The position numbers and the translations under genes are program-made. From Gemmatimonadaceae bacterium (GTDB taxonomy: Bacteria; Gemmatimonadota; Gemmatimonadetes; Gemmatimonadales; Gemmatimonadaceae): 41,862 bases of DNA. The notes below the pieces were generated by a model, which searched no databases, was not told where the DNA came from, and saw only the letters and a list, made by a program, of their open reading frames with translations. The stretch covers positions 1-41,862 of the forward strand of contig JAIETI010000035.1 of NCBI GenBank assembly GCA_019745365.1, in the 5' to 3' direction. Numbering within the stretch: position 1 is the stretch's first letter; every line of letters begins with the position of its first letter. This document shows, piece after piece, positions 17,912 to 26,549 of the stretch.

Positions 17912-18500
17912 ATCGGACCGGTACGGTGCCGTCGCGCTCTGGTTCGACATCGCGGAGCGTCGGCTGTGGCTCCAGGCCGATGTCAGCGCCGCGGCGATCG
18001 GACGGGAGCGACGCACGGAGTGTCACAAGCTGCACGGCCGCCCCGTCGCGTCGTGGTGTGACGCGCGCGGCGGGTTATGCGCTGACGAACGCAACGGGTC
18101 GGCCGTCAACGCCGCGTGCGCTGGTGCCGCCAACAGACTCCATGGTCTCGCCCCGAACTGGTTCGAGTTCGAATCCTTGTTCGTGACGTCGGGCGCGGAT
18201 GTGTCGCTCGACTTCACGCGCGCGTACGATGCTTTTCCTCGCGCATGGGTCGGTGCTGCAGCCACAACGACAGTCGACGGTCGCAGTTCGCGCTGGGGTG
18301 GTTGGGATCGGGCGTGGCCTGAGCAGTGCCGCGTCCGGCCTGCGCGCGGTACGAGTTCCGACGGGAGTTCGTGCTTCATGGCGGCGTGGTGTGGGAGCGC
18401 CGGTTCAGGCGGTCGACCGAGACGGCGAGGCGCGCGGCGATGCGGTTGCGGGGCAGACGTCGTCGCCGAACAACGCAGCTGGCGAGAGCGGCCATCCACG
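17912..18500 (+). pseudogene. copB: Decayed CopB-type outer-membrane copper protein
   Basis: Recognisable pieces lie in successive frames: 'GLAPNWFEFESLFVTSGADV' (from ~18141), 'GSVLQPQRQ...GIGRGLSSAASGLR' (~18245-18335) and 'RYEFRREF', 'GGVVWERRFRR' (~18345-18415). These match the last third of CopB (its '...[25 protein letters not shown]' end) in the right order, but spread over three frames, so at least two frameshifts are present. The part upstream of 18141 is only weakly similar. It follows the copA remnant as in intact copAB operons. Confidence 0.7.
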
Positions 18501-18562
18501 CTCAATGCATTCGAGATGGATGGCACGGGGTGGAGGACATTCGATCACAACCGGAGTGATGC

Positions 18563-19459
18563 ATGAGGCGCTCGAAGGTGTTCGTTCTCGTGGCGGTGTT
18601 GGTCCTCTCTGGCCTCGCGACCGCGACCATCGCATTCGCTGATGACTTCTGGCTCGTCCCCAACGCGTTCCGCGTGGAGGTGGGCGACGACGTGGTGCTA
18701 CGGGGACAGACGAGCAGCCAGTTCCCGACGAGCCGCACGGCTGTCGCGGTCGATCGGGTGGCCGAGGCAAAGCTCATCAGCGACCGTGGTGACGTCGCGC
18801 TCAAGGGCCTCTCCGTGCAGGGGCGCTCATTGGTGATTCGCGATCGGCCCGCCGGGGCTGGTCAGTACGCCGTCGCCGTCTCGCTTCATCCGCGCAGCGT
18901 CCGCGAATCCGCCGACGGCTTCCGTCGATATCTCGACGCCGAGGGGGCTGCCGCCGCGCGAGCGCGCGTCGAGCGCGAGGGGCTGCTGACCGGCAAGGAC
19001 AGTGTGACCCGTCGGTACGCCAAGTACGCCAAGACGCTCGTGCAGGTCGGGACCGGTGGCGCGCGCGCCTTCGCGCAGCCCGCAGGGCACGTCATCGAGT
19101 TCGTGCCGCTGCGCGATCCGACCGCGCTTCGTGCGGGCGACACGCTCGAACTACGTTTGCTCTTTCGCGGTGAACCGCTCGCGGGGATCCCGGTGCACGC
19201 GGACGTCGTCGCGCTCGACGTCGACCGTGATGCGCTGAGCGGGAGCGCGCACGCTGGCCCGGGAGGGGGCGCGGCAGCAAGCGCCTTCACACCGGATGAA
19301 GGCGGCATCGTCCGCGTGCCGTTGAAGCGCGGCGGCATGTGGAGCATCCGCACGATCCACGTGACACAAGCTCGGGTAGGATCCGGCGCGGACTGGGACA
19401 CGCACTGGGCGACGCTCGTCTTCGCGCTCGACGAGCCGCCAACGCGGCAACGCAAGTGA
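18563..19459 (+). CDS. Secreted DUF4198-domain protein (metal-associated)
   Basis: 298 residues, ATG 18563, with a signal peptide ending around 'IAFADDF'. The mature start 'DDFWLVPNAFRVEVGDDVVL' is characteristic of DUF4198 (periplasmic Ig-like proteins seen with Ni, Co or Cu transport). The middle holds 'RRYAKYAKTLVQVG' and 'GHVIEFVPLRDPTALRAGD', and the C-terminus is the usual 'GGMWSIRTIHV' block, so the protein is complete. The stop overlaps the ATPase start (GTGA), which ties it to metal export. Function in the family is not settled; binding or relaying metal in the periplasm is an inference from context. Confidence 0.85.
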   Translation: MRRSKVFVLVAVLVLSGLATATIAFADDFWLVPNAFRVEVGDDVVLRGQTSSQFPTSRTAVAVDRVAEAKLISDRGDVALKGLSVQGRSLVIRDRPAGAGQYAVAVSLHPRSVRESADGFRRYLDAEGAAAARARVEREGLLTGKDSVTRRYAKYAKTLVQVGTGGARAFAQPAGHVIEFVPLRDPTALRAGDTLELRLLFRGEPLAGIPVHADVVALDVDRDALSGSAHAGPGGGAAASAFTPDEGGIVRVPLKRGGMWSIRTIHVTQARVGSGADWDTHWATLVFALDEPPTRQRK

Positions 19460-21534
19460 GCACGCACGCCGATCACGACCAGCATGCCGGGCACCGCCCG
19501 GCTGCGGCGATGGCCCAGCAGGGAAGTCACGATCCGATCGCACGCAAGGATCCGCACGCCGGGCACGACCAGCACGCGGGCCACAGCCCGGCGATGTTCC
19601 GCGACAAGTTCTGGCTCTCGTTCATCCTCACGGTCCCTGTCGTCTACTGGTCGGCCCATGTCCAGGAGCTGCTGAGCTACCGAGCGCCGGCGTTCGCGGG
19701 CTCCGGGTGGATCGGACCGATCCTAGGCACGGTGGTGTTCGTTTACGGTGGCCTCGTGTTCCTCAAGGGCGCGTGGCGAGAACTGGCGGCCCGCCTCCCC
19801 GGGATGATGACGCTCATCTCGCTGGCGATCACCGTCGCCTTCCTCTTCTCGTGGGTCGTGCAACTCGGCCTCGTCGCGGCCGATGCGCTCTGGTGGGAGC
19901 TCGCCACCCTCGTCTCGATCATGCTCCTCGGCCACTGGATCGAGATGCGCTCCATCCTGCAGGCGCAGGGCGCGCTGCAGGAACTCGCGAAACTGTTGCC
20001 GGATACCGCCTCGCGCGTGACCGAGAGCGGCGAGGAGACCGTGCCGGTCTCGGCACTGCGAGTGGGAGACGTCGTCCTCGTGCGCCCAGGCGAGCGTGTG
20101 CCCGTGGACGGGACGGTGCGAGAGGGCACTAGCGACCTCAATGAGGCGATGCTCACGGGCGAATCGCGCCCGGTCCGGAAGCAGGAGGGGGATGAGGTGA
20201 TCGCCGCGACGATCAACGGCGAGGGAGCCCTCCGCGTTGTGGTCACGGGCGCCGGCGCGCAGACCAAACTCTCTGGGATCATGCGCCTCGTGGCCGAGGC
20301 GCAGACGTCCAAGTCGCGCGCGCAGCATCTCGCGGACCGTGCGGCGCGCATCCTCACCGTCGTCGCGATCGCCTCGGCGGCGCTGACGCTGCTCGTTTGG
20401 CAAGTCGCGGGCGCCACGCTCGACTTTTCGATCGTTCGCATGGTGACGGTCCTCGTCATCGCCTGCCCGCACGCACTGGGCCTCGCGGTGCCTCTGGTCG
20501 TCGCGATCTCGACATCGATCGGCGCCCGCAACGGACTTCTCGTCCGCGACCGCCGCGGACTCGAAGAGGCACGGCACCTCGACGTCGTGATCTTCGACAA
20601 GACCGGCACGCTGACCCTCGGCGAGTTCCGCGTGGTCGACATGGCCGTCGCGGACGGCACGACGGAGAGCGACGCGCTGCGCATCGCGGCGGCGCTCGAG
20701 GGGGAGAGCGAGCACCCGATCGCACGCGGCATCGTCCGCACCGCCGAGGACCGCAATCTCGCGGTGCCGGCGGCGAACGGCTTCCGTGCGATCACGGGCA
20801 AGGGTGTCGCGGCGTCGGTGGAAGGCGCGGACTACACGCTTGGTGGGCCGGCCTTGCTGTCCGCGGAGTCCGCCCGCGTCCCCGACCGGCTCCGCGCGGC
20901 GGCCGACGCCGCAGCGAGCCGCGGACAGGCCGCGATCTACCTGTTGCGCCAGAGCGAGGCCCTTGCCGTCTTCGCCGTCGCCGACGCCATCCGTGAGGAG
21001 AGCCGCGAGGCGATCCGCGCTTTGCACAAACGTGGGATCACGGTCGCGATGCTCACCGGGGATGCACAGGCCGTGGCGGACGCGGTGGCGAAGGAGCTTG
21101 GGATGGACACCGTCTTCGCGCAGGTGCTACCCGAGGACAAAGCGCGCAAGGTGCAGGAGTTGCAGCGCGGTGGGAAGAAGGTGGCGATGGTCGGCGATGG
21201 CGTGAACGATGCGCCGGCGCTCGCCACCGCCGACATCGGCATTGCGATCGGTGCGGGCACCGATGTCGCGGTCGAGGCCGGCCACATCGTGCTGGTGCGC
21301 TCCGACCCGCGTGACATCCCGAAGCTCGTCTCGCTCTCACGCGCGACCTACCGCAAGATGCTCCAGAATCTCTGGTGGGCGGCGGGTTACAACATCGTCG
21401 CCATCCCGCTCGCGGCGGGGGTGCTTGCGCGATGGGACATCCTGCTCACGCCGGCGCTCGGCGCGGTGTTCATGTCGGCGAGCACGATCGTCGTGGCGGT
21501 GAACGCGCAGTTGCTCAAGCGTGCGGCGCTGTGA
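19456..21534 (+). CDS. P1B-3-type (CopB-like) copper-exporting ATPase
   Basis: 692 residues from the GTG overlapping the DUF4198 stop; upstream in-frame codons lie inside that gene. The N-terminus is a His-rich metal-binding tail made of two near copies ('HADHDQHAGHRP' and 'HAGHDQHAGHSP') in place of a CxxC domain. The membrane metal site is CPH (C337) in 'VIACPHALGLAVPLV', which marks the CopB/P1B-3 class associated with Cu(II)/Cu(I), not the CPC class. The actuator TGES, phosphorylation site DKTGT (D381), SEHP of the nucleotide domain and GDGVNDAPAL are all present. It lacks the two extra N-terminal helices' heavy-metal domain but is otherwise full length. It appears intact beside the dead copA/copB. 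Confidence 0.93.
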   Translation: MSTHADHDQHAGHRPAAAMAQQGSHDPIARKDPHAGHDQHAGHSPAMFRDKFWLSFILTVPVVYWSAHVQELLSYRAPAFAGSGWIGPILGTVVFVYGGLVFLKGAWRELAARLPGMMTLISLAITVAFLFSWVVQLGLVAADALWWELATLVSIMLLGHWIEMRSILQAQGALQELAKLLPDTASRVTESGEETVPVSALRVGDVVLVRPGERVPVDGTVREGTSDLNEAMLTGESRPVRKQEGDEVIAATINGEGALRVVVTGAGAQTKLSGIMRLVAEAQTSKSRAQHLADRAARILTVVAIASAALTLLVWQVAGATLDFSIVRMVTVLVIACPHALGLAVPLVVAISTSIGARNGLLVRDRRGLEEARHLDVVIFDKTGTLTLGEFRVVDMAVADGTTESDALRIAAALEGESEHPIARGIVRTAEDRNLAVPAANGFRAITGKGVAASVEGADYTLGGPALLSAESARVPDRLRAAADAAASRGQAAIYLLRQSEALAVFAVADAIREESREAIRALHKRGITVAMLTGDAQAVADAVAKELGMDTVFAQVLPEDKARKVQELQRGGKKVAMVGDGVNDAPALATADIGIAIGAGTDVAVEAGHIVLVRSDPRDIPKLVSLSRATYRKMLQNLWWAAGYNIVAIPLAAGVLARWDILLTPALGAVFMSASTIVVAVNAQLLKRAAL

Positions 21535-21598
21535 GCGCGGTGGCCCGCACGGCAAGTGAAGGGACTCGTGTGCGGCGTCTCGCCGACGTGAAGCCGTC

Positions 21599-22888
21599 GT
21601 GACCTCGTCCGCTCCCCCGCCTCCCCCGATGCTTCAACTGCTCCTAGAGCGCTGGCATGGCGACCCCGGCGGTGCCTATCAGCGCTGGTTCCTCTGGGAG
21701 GAGCGGCTGAAGAACTTCCGTGGCATCCGTCGCGGACTGTCGCTCGTGATCGAGGAGATCCGGAGCGACACCTTCGGGCGACAGTACCGGAACTCCTCCC
21801 TTGAGACCGTGGTGCGGTCGATTGCCGAACAGCGACCGCTCTTCCGTGGCGCCGATCATGCCTTCCTGTGGAAGCCGAAGCTGCGGATCCCCGACATCTA
21901 CGAGAATCGTAGCAATCAACTCGCCTTCGCGGACTTCCTCGACCAATGCGCGTGCGGCGACCGTGAGGACGAGCTCGTCGCGGCGATCCATCGCCTCGAT
22001 GCGCGGAACATCAAAGGGCTGGGACCGGCGACGGCGAACCTGCTCTACTTCCTGCATCCGACGCTCGCGCCGCCCTGCAATACCGCGATCGCGAAGGGAT
22101 ACGGTCTGCTGACGGGTATTCGGGTGCCACTTGGGAAGTGGACCGCCTACCTCGCGATGCGCGCGGGGATGATCCGTCTCACTGAACGCTATCGGAACTT
22201 CCTGTCGAACGACCTCGGCGCGGTCGCGAGCTTCCTCTATGACGTGGGGAGTGGACGGTATCCTGCGCCGCCGCTCGACACCCTCGCGCTCGGCGACGCG
22301 CATCGAGCATGGAAGACCGCCCTCGAGGCTGCACTGGAGGCCTCGGCCGCCGCAGCCCCGCTGCCAGGCGCCGACGAGGACCTCACCCACACTGAGGTGC
22401 AAGGCTGGCTTCGGGACATCGGTCGCGCGCTGGGTTATCGCACGTGGATTGCGAGCAATGACCGGAGCAGACCGTTCGCGGGAGGTCGGCTGGGCGATGG
22501 CTGCGTGTCGGAGCTTCCTGGCGTGCTGCGCGACGGGCCCGGAGCCGATGCGATTCGCCTCATCGACGTGCTCTGGCTCGACCCGAACGTGTCCGAGGTT
22601 CGGGCGGCGTTCGAGGTCGAGCACTCGACTTCGATCTACAGCGGGATCGTCCGCCTGCTCGACCTCGCGTTCGGTGCCGGTGCGGGCACGGCGCACGGTC
22701 TCTATCTCGTCGCGCCGGACGCGCGCGAGGCGGAGGTGCGGGCGCAACTGGCGCGCCCAGCGTTCAAGCGGGTGGGCGATCTCGCGGTCCGATTCATCCC
22801 GTATGCTGAACTCCTAGCACATCGCGAGCCGATGAGCCGGTTCGGCTCAGGACTGAAAGCGATAGAGGCCATCTCCCGGAGGCTGTGA
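21599..22888 (+). CDS. HhH plus PD-(D/E)xK-like nuclease, unknown family
   Basis: 429 residues from GTG 21599; ATG 21629 is an equally good start. Residues ~110-160 hold a helix-hairpin-helix like those of DNA glycosylases ('NIKGLGPATANLLYFLHPT'). Residues ~260-400 look like a restriction-endonuclease fold: 'EVQGWLRDIGRALGY', 'IRLIDVLWLD' followed by 'AAFEVEHSTSIYSGIVRLLD', giving D...E-x-E spacing as in PD-(D/E)xK variants, then 'LYLVAPDAREAEVRAQL'. I recall this second half from proteins loosely called type II restriction enzymes. No methyltransferase is adjacent. It sits between metal-handling genes, as cargo would. It could be defence, repair or element-borne. Confidence 0.6.
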   Translation: MTSSAPPPPPMLQLLLERWHGDPGGAYQRWFLWEERLKNFRGIRRGLSLVIEEIRSDTFGRQYRNSSLETVVRSIAEQRPLFRGADHAFLWKPKLRIPDIYENRSNQLAFADFLDQCACGDREDELVAAIHRLDARNIKGLGPATANLLYFLHPTLAPPCNTAIAKGYGLLTGIRVPLGKWTAYLAMRAGMIRLTERYRNFLSNDLGAVASFLYDVGSGRYPAPPLDTLALGDAHRAWKTALEAALEASAAAAPLPGADEDLTHTEVQGWLRDIGRALGYRTWIASNDRSRPFAGGRLGDGCVSELPGVLRDGPGADAIRLIDVLWLDPNVSEVRAAFEVEHSTSIYSGIVRLLDLAFGAGAGTAHGLYLVAPDAREAEVRAQLARPAFKRVGDLAVRFIPYAELLAHREPMSRFGSGLKAIEAISRRL

Positions 22889-23020
22889 TAGCCGCAGGCA
22901 CTGACGCCTGAGGGCCGGGGCGTCGGGCGAACCCTCGCGCAAGATGCGAGAGTTTCCCGATAGTGTTACGACGGGCGGAGTCGGATCTTCCTCTCCAACC
23001 TTTCAGATCGTGGAGCATCA

Positions 23021-23572
23021 ATGCGCACCAAACCCTCGCGCCTGCTCGCCCGCGCTGTCGTCGGCACGCTGCTCCTCGCCGGTTGCACTTCGGGATCTGA
23101 GCCGGTCGGGATGTCGGCGGAGCGGACCGTTGTCACGCTCACTGAGGTCTCGCCGGCCAACGGTGCCCTCGGGGTCGACCCGACTGCGCCCGTGCTGCTC
23201 CGATTCTCGCACCCGATGATGGTTGGCATGCAGAGGCTGATCCTGTTGCACGAGGGTACCATCAGCGGCGGAGTGGTCGATGGTGTCGGCACCTGGTCCG
23301 CCGATCGCACGACGCTCACGTTCCTCGCTGCCTTGCCCCTGCGGGACCGCACGAACTACGTACTTCACGTCGCTCCCGGGATGATGGATGTGTCCGGTCG
23401 GCCGCTCGAGCTCGCGCGCGCGATGAGTCTTGGCGGGATGATGGCCGACAGCGCGCCGTCGGCTCGCGCCATGATGGGTAATGGTTCGATGATGGCGGGG
23501 GCCATGATGGGACGAGCGTCCCGAACGGGTCCCCACTCGGCCGGGATGCTCTTCGCGTTCACGACTCGCTGA
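23021..23572 (+). CDS. Met-rich Ig-like (Big_5/CopC-like) lipoprotein
   Basis: 183 residues; ATG preceded by GGAG at a suitable distance. The lipoprotein signal ends LLLAGC. The mature part opens as a single Ig-like 'SbsA/Big_5' domain: 'VSPANGALGVDPTAPVLLRF', 'SHPMM', 'YVLHVAPGMMDVSGRPL'. The C-terminal ~50 residues are strikingly rich in Met pairs (GGMMA, ARAMMG, SMMAG, AMMG), a pattern known for Cu(I) binding. CopC-like copper binding in the periplasm is a reasonable inference from the Met pairs and the adjacent Cu-ATPase, but the true CopC His ligands are not evident. Confidence 0.7.
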   Translation: MRTKPSRLLARAVVGTLLLAGCTSGSEPVGMSAERTVVTLTEVSPANGALGVDPTAPVLLRFSHPMMVGMQRLILLHEGTISGGVVDGVGTWSADRTTLTFLAALPLRDRTNYVLHVAPGMMDVSGRPLELARAMSLGGMMADSAPSARAMMGNGSMMAGAMMGRASRTGPHSAGMLFAFTTR

Positions 23573-23721
23573 CCGGCTCCGGCCCCAACCCTCGGCGCCC
23601 ATCGAGATCGGGGACGCCGCACTTCGTGCGGTGGCGCCCGTGAGTGATCCGTCGGTCACTCGAGGCCGGGCGTTGTTCGCCGTGAGCGCGCGTTCGCGCG
23701 CATCTCATCGCGCCGCACCGG

Positions 23722-24060
23722 ATGAACGAGGAGCTCGAGGGACATCTTGCCGGAGACGCCATCCCACTTGGTCGCCCGCGAACCTTCGAGGTGTCCCTCG
23801 CCGACGAGGATCGGGTTCAGATGGCGGACATCACCGCCTCGCGCGCGCTGCCGACCGAGTTCGTGCGACGCGCTCAGGCCATCGTGGTTTCCGCCGCGGG
23901 GCTCGCGATCGCTAGGTCGGTGCGCGCGTCGACGTGAGCGCCGCGATGGTCGCACCTTGGTGCCCACGCTACCACAATCTCGGACTGGCCGGATTGTTCG
24001 ATCGCGGCCTTTGTCGCTTCCCACAACCGGACCGCGAGGTCCTTCGTCTGAACCGCCACG
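23722..24060 (+). pseudogene. IS630-family transposase, N-terminal remnant
   Basis: Frame 1 reads 'SLADEDRVQMADITASRALP', 'EFVRRAQAIVVSAAGLAIA', matching the IS630 N-terminal helix-turn-helix ('L..ER..L...SR..P..LV.RA.IVL..A.G....IA'). A stop and frame change near 23935 move the match to 'AAMVAPWCPRYHNLGLAGLF', which corresponds to 'VS..TV..WR.RF...GL.GL.D'. The catalytic DDE region is missing. It is a dead fragment marking the right edge of the copper-related island. From memory of the family; not searched. Confidence 0.6.
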
Positions 24061-24457
24061 GCGGATTCTCACATGCAGAATTCAGCCGATTGGTGACAGT
24101 GGCGCTCCTCGGGCGCTTATGCCTAGTCGTGCGCTGGCGTCGGACCGCTTCTACCGAGCGGTGACGTCCCACCCCGATGCCGTCACTGAGATCTGCGCGG
24201 GCGCCGCCTATTCGATCCCGAGAGTGTCGAGTCGTCCCTCGCGGTAGCGGCGTCGGCCTAGTCCGGGTGACACGCAGCAAACATCGCGGCAAGGGCATCG
24301 CTCGGACTTCGCCACGAACTGGGTGCCACTCACAATGGCGTATGGACGATCCCCGAACAATTCGGAGAATCCCCTACAGCGCTGTTCTTTACGACGCGTA
24401 ATATGTGCCTGACGTAAAATCACCGCACAGTGCATGACATCGAACGCTGGAGAATGC
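24061..24457. other. Gene-free region upstream of the electron-transfer operon
   Basis: About 400 bases with no supportable coding frame. The last 80 bases turn AT-rich, which suits a promoter region for the operon that starts at 24458. The first ~300 bases hold nothing I recognise beyond the tail of the IS630 remnant. Confidence 0.5.
24376..24420 (+). promoter_or_regulatory. Possible promoter and operator of the Rieske/cytochrome operon
   Basis: ACAGCGCTGT (24376-24385) is a perfect 10-base palindrome. It is followed by -10-like TAATAT (24399-24404) and TAAAAT (24415-24420); TTTACG (24388) is a poor -35 for the latter at 21-base spacing. The position, 38-80 bases ahead of the first gene, is right for a regulated promoter, but the -35 is weak and the regulator is unknown. 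Confidence 0.3.
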
Positions 24458-24997
24458 ATGGAGCACGAGGCAGCAGCACAGCCGGAATCTTTCGAGGAGC
24501 GACGCCGCTTCCTCGTGCGCGTCAGCGCAGTGGGTGCGATCCTGTCCAGTATCATGGCCGGAAGCATCCCACTGACTGCCGTCCTCTCGCCGCTCCTCCG
24601 GCGGCCCGCGCCAAAGGGATGGACCCGGGTCATCGACGACGTGAACACCGTAGATGTGGGTGTGCCCTTCAAGGTCGACTTCGTCGAGGCGGTCGAGGAT
24701 GCGTGGGTCGAATCCCGGGTGCTTCGAAGCGTCTGGCTGTATACGGAGGATGCGGTTGAGTTCCGCGCCATGAGCGGGGTCTGCACACATCTCGGGTGCA
24801 GCGTGGCCCTCGACACCGAGAAACGGCGCTTCCATTGTCCGTGCCATCACGGACTGTTCGACATGAAGACTGGCGCCGTCATCGGTGGTCCGCCGCCGCG
24901 TGGCCTTGATTCGTTGCCGGTCAAGGTCGAAAACGGGGAGGTGCATATCCAGTACCTGACCTTCCGTCCCGGCATCGAGGCGAAGGAGGCCACGTGA
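24458..24997 (+). CDS. Rieske iron-sulfur protein of a b6/bc-type complex
   Basis: 179 residues from ATG 24458, chosen for its GGAG five bases upstream; an in-frame ATG at 24434 would add eight residues. A Tat-like 'EERRRFLVRVS' precedes one hydrophobic anchor (~20-42). The cluster-binding loops are complete: CTHLGC (C109, H111, C114) and CPCHHG (C127, C129, H130), so all four 2Fe-2S ligands and both disulfide cysteines are there. It takes electrons from quinol and hands them to a cytochrome. The stop overlaps the cytochrome b start (GTGA), so the two are coupled subunits of one complex. Confidence 0.93.
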   Translation: MEHEAAAQPESFEERRRFLVRVSAVGAILSSIMAGSIPLTAVLSPLLRRPAPKGWTRVIDDVNTVDVGVPFKVDFVEAVEDAWVESRVLRSVWLYTEDAVEFRAMSGVCTHLGCSVALDTEKRRFHCPCHHGLFDMKTGAVIGGPPPRGLDSLPVKVENGEVHIQYLTFRPGIEAKEAT

Positions 24998-26478
24998 GCG
25001 CTGGCGACGAACCGGTCGCGGCGCCCAGCGGGCTCGAGCGTCGGCTCGGCTTACACGCGTTGCGAGTCGCCCTCTTCGATCGCCCCGTCCCCGCCGGGCT
25101 CTCGTGGTGGCACACCCTTGGCAGCGCCACCATGGCGGTCTTCCTCGTGCAGCTCGTCACCGGGATTGTTCTCGCGATGTTCTACGCGCCGTCGCCCGAC
25201 CATGCGTACGACAGCATCCGACATCTGGAGCAGCAGGTGGCGGCCGGGCGAGTGCTGCGCGGCATGCACAACTGGGGCGCGAGCGCGATGGTGATTCTGA
25301 CCATGCTGCATATGGTCCGGGTATTCGCGATGGGGGCATACAAGTATCCGCGCGAGGCGAATTGGGTCCTCGGCGTCGGCCTCCTTGGGCTCGTCCTAGC
25401 GTTCGGGTTCACCGGTTACCTGTTGCCTTGGGATCAGCGTGCCTACTGGGCGACGCAGGTCGGCGCGAGCATCGCGGGCACGGCCCCCTGGGTCGGCGGC
25501 GCGCTGGCGACGCTCCTGAAGGGAGGTTCCCAACTCGGTGCGGCGACCCTCACGCGGTTCTACGCGCTGCACGTGCTCTGGCTTCCGGCCGCGGTGGGCG
25601 TGCTCATCGCGCTCCATATCGCGATGGTGATCCGGCAGGGAATCGCCGCGTCTCCGCGCGTCCTTGAGGACGGAGCGCCCGATCGGACTGACGACCCGAG
25701 TTACCCGGCGCATCACGACGCGGCGTACTTGGCGAGTAAGCGTTCGGGAGCGCGCTTCTGGCCCGACATCATCGCGAAGGATGTCGTGGTGGCGACGGTG
25801 GTGATCGGGCTCCTGATCCTGCTGGCCATCACTCGCGGTGCACCCCTCGAAGCACCTGCGGATCCTACAGACGCCGCGTATGTGCCGATGCCGGAGTGGT
25901 ACTTCCTGCCGTTCTACCAGCTGCTGAAGCTCTTTCCGGGATCGATGGAGGCGACCATCGCTGTGGGCGTTCCGGCGCTGCTCGTACTGACGCTTGTCGG
26001 CCTCCCATTCTTCGACCGGAACAGCAAGCGTCATCTGCGTGGTCGACCCGTCGCGATGCTCTCACTCACGGTCCTCATTGGTGGGTCAGCGCTGCTGCTT
26101 GGCGCCGCCGTCCGGGAGATGGGATCGGTCGTCGCGGTCGAGTCCAGCCGGGTGTTGACGTCGACCGAGCGCGCGGGCCGGGCATCGTTCGAACGCCAGT
26201 GTGCGAGCTGCCATCTCGTCGCGGGAAGCGGCGGCGAGGAGGGACCGGAACTCACGGGAGTCGGAGCCCGTCACAGCACGGCGTGGCTGCACAGCTTCAT
26301 CGAGAATCCCCTGCGATTCCACCCAGACTCGAAGATGTCCGCCTTCGGACCGCCGACCCTGTCGCATCAGGAAATCGAGGAGATCGCGCGGTATCTCGGC
26401 ACGCTCCGGGGACCGCCCGGGCGCGAACTCAAGGTAATGATCGTCGACACGTTCCCCGAGCCATCGCCGCCGCCTTGA
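24994..26478 (+). CDS. Cytochrome b (b6 plus subunit IV) fused to a C-terminal cytochrome c domain
   Basis: 494 residues. The first ~380 are a complete cytochrome b with about eight membrane helices. Heme ligands are H92/H106 and H193/H208; the second pair is 15 apart, the spacing of cytochrome b6 and Firmicutes-type proteins, where bc1 has 14. PEWY (300-303) marks the quinol-oxidising site. After a final membrane helix (~355-372) comes a monoheme cytochrome c domain: CASCH (403-407) with Met448 in 'SKMSAFGPP' as likely sixth ligand. A separate cytochrome c1 or f gene is absent, so the fused domain should accept electrons from the Rieske protein. Such fusion to c domains is known for QcrC-type subunits, but usually only to the subunit IV part. 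Confidence 0.92.
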   Translation: MSAGDEPVAAPSGLERRLGLHALRVALFDRPVPAGLSWWHTLGSATMAVFLVQLVTGIVLAMFYAPSPDHAYDSIRHLEQQVAAGRVLRGMHNWGASAMVILTMLHMVRVFAMGAYKYPREANWVLGVGLLGLVLAFGFTGYLLPWDQRAYWATQVGASIAGTAPWVGGALATLLKGGSQLGAATLTRFYALHVLWLPAAVGVLIALHIAMVIRQGIAASPRVLEDGAPDRTDDPSYPAHHDAAYLASKRSGARFWPDIIAKDVVVATVVIGLLILLAITRGAPLEAPADPTDAAYVPMPEWYFLPFYQLLKLFPGSMEATIAVGVPALLVLTLVGLPFFDRNSKRHLRGRPVAMLSLTVLIGGSALLLGAAVREMGSVVAVESSRVLTSTERAGRASFERQCASCHLVAGSGGEEGPELTGVGARHSTAWLHSFIENPLRFHPDSKMSAFGPPTLSHQEIEEIARYLGTLRGPPGRELKVMIVDTFPEPSPPP

Positions 26479-26549
26479 CCGCGCACACGCGCCCACCGCT
26501 TTCCTTGACTCCGCCCGCTCCCCCCAACCGCCACACCGAGGACCAGCCG

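Noticed and set aside
22889-23020. Small hairpins (CAGGC/GCCTG and CTCGC/GCGAG) as a terminator after the nuclease gene
   Set aside because: Stems are only five base pairs and the following T-run is short; not enough to call.
23722-24060. In-frame TGA in the IS630-like fragment as a selenocysteine codon, since selA is present
   Set aside because: Similarity resumes in another frame after the TGA, so this is a frameshift in a dead gene; no SECIS-like hairpin was seen.
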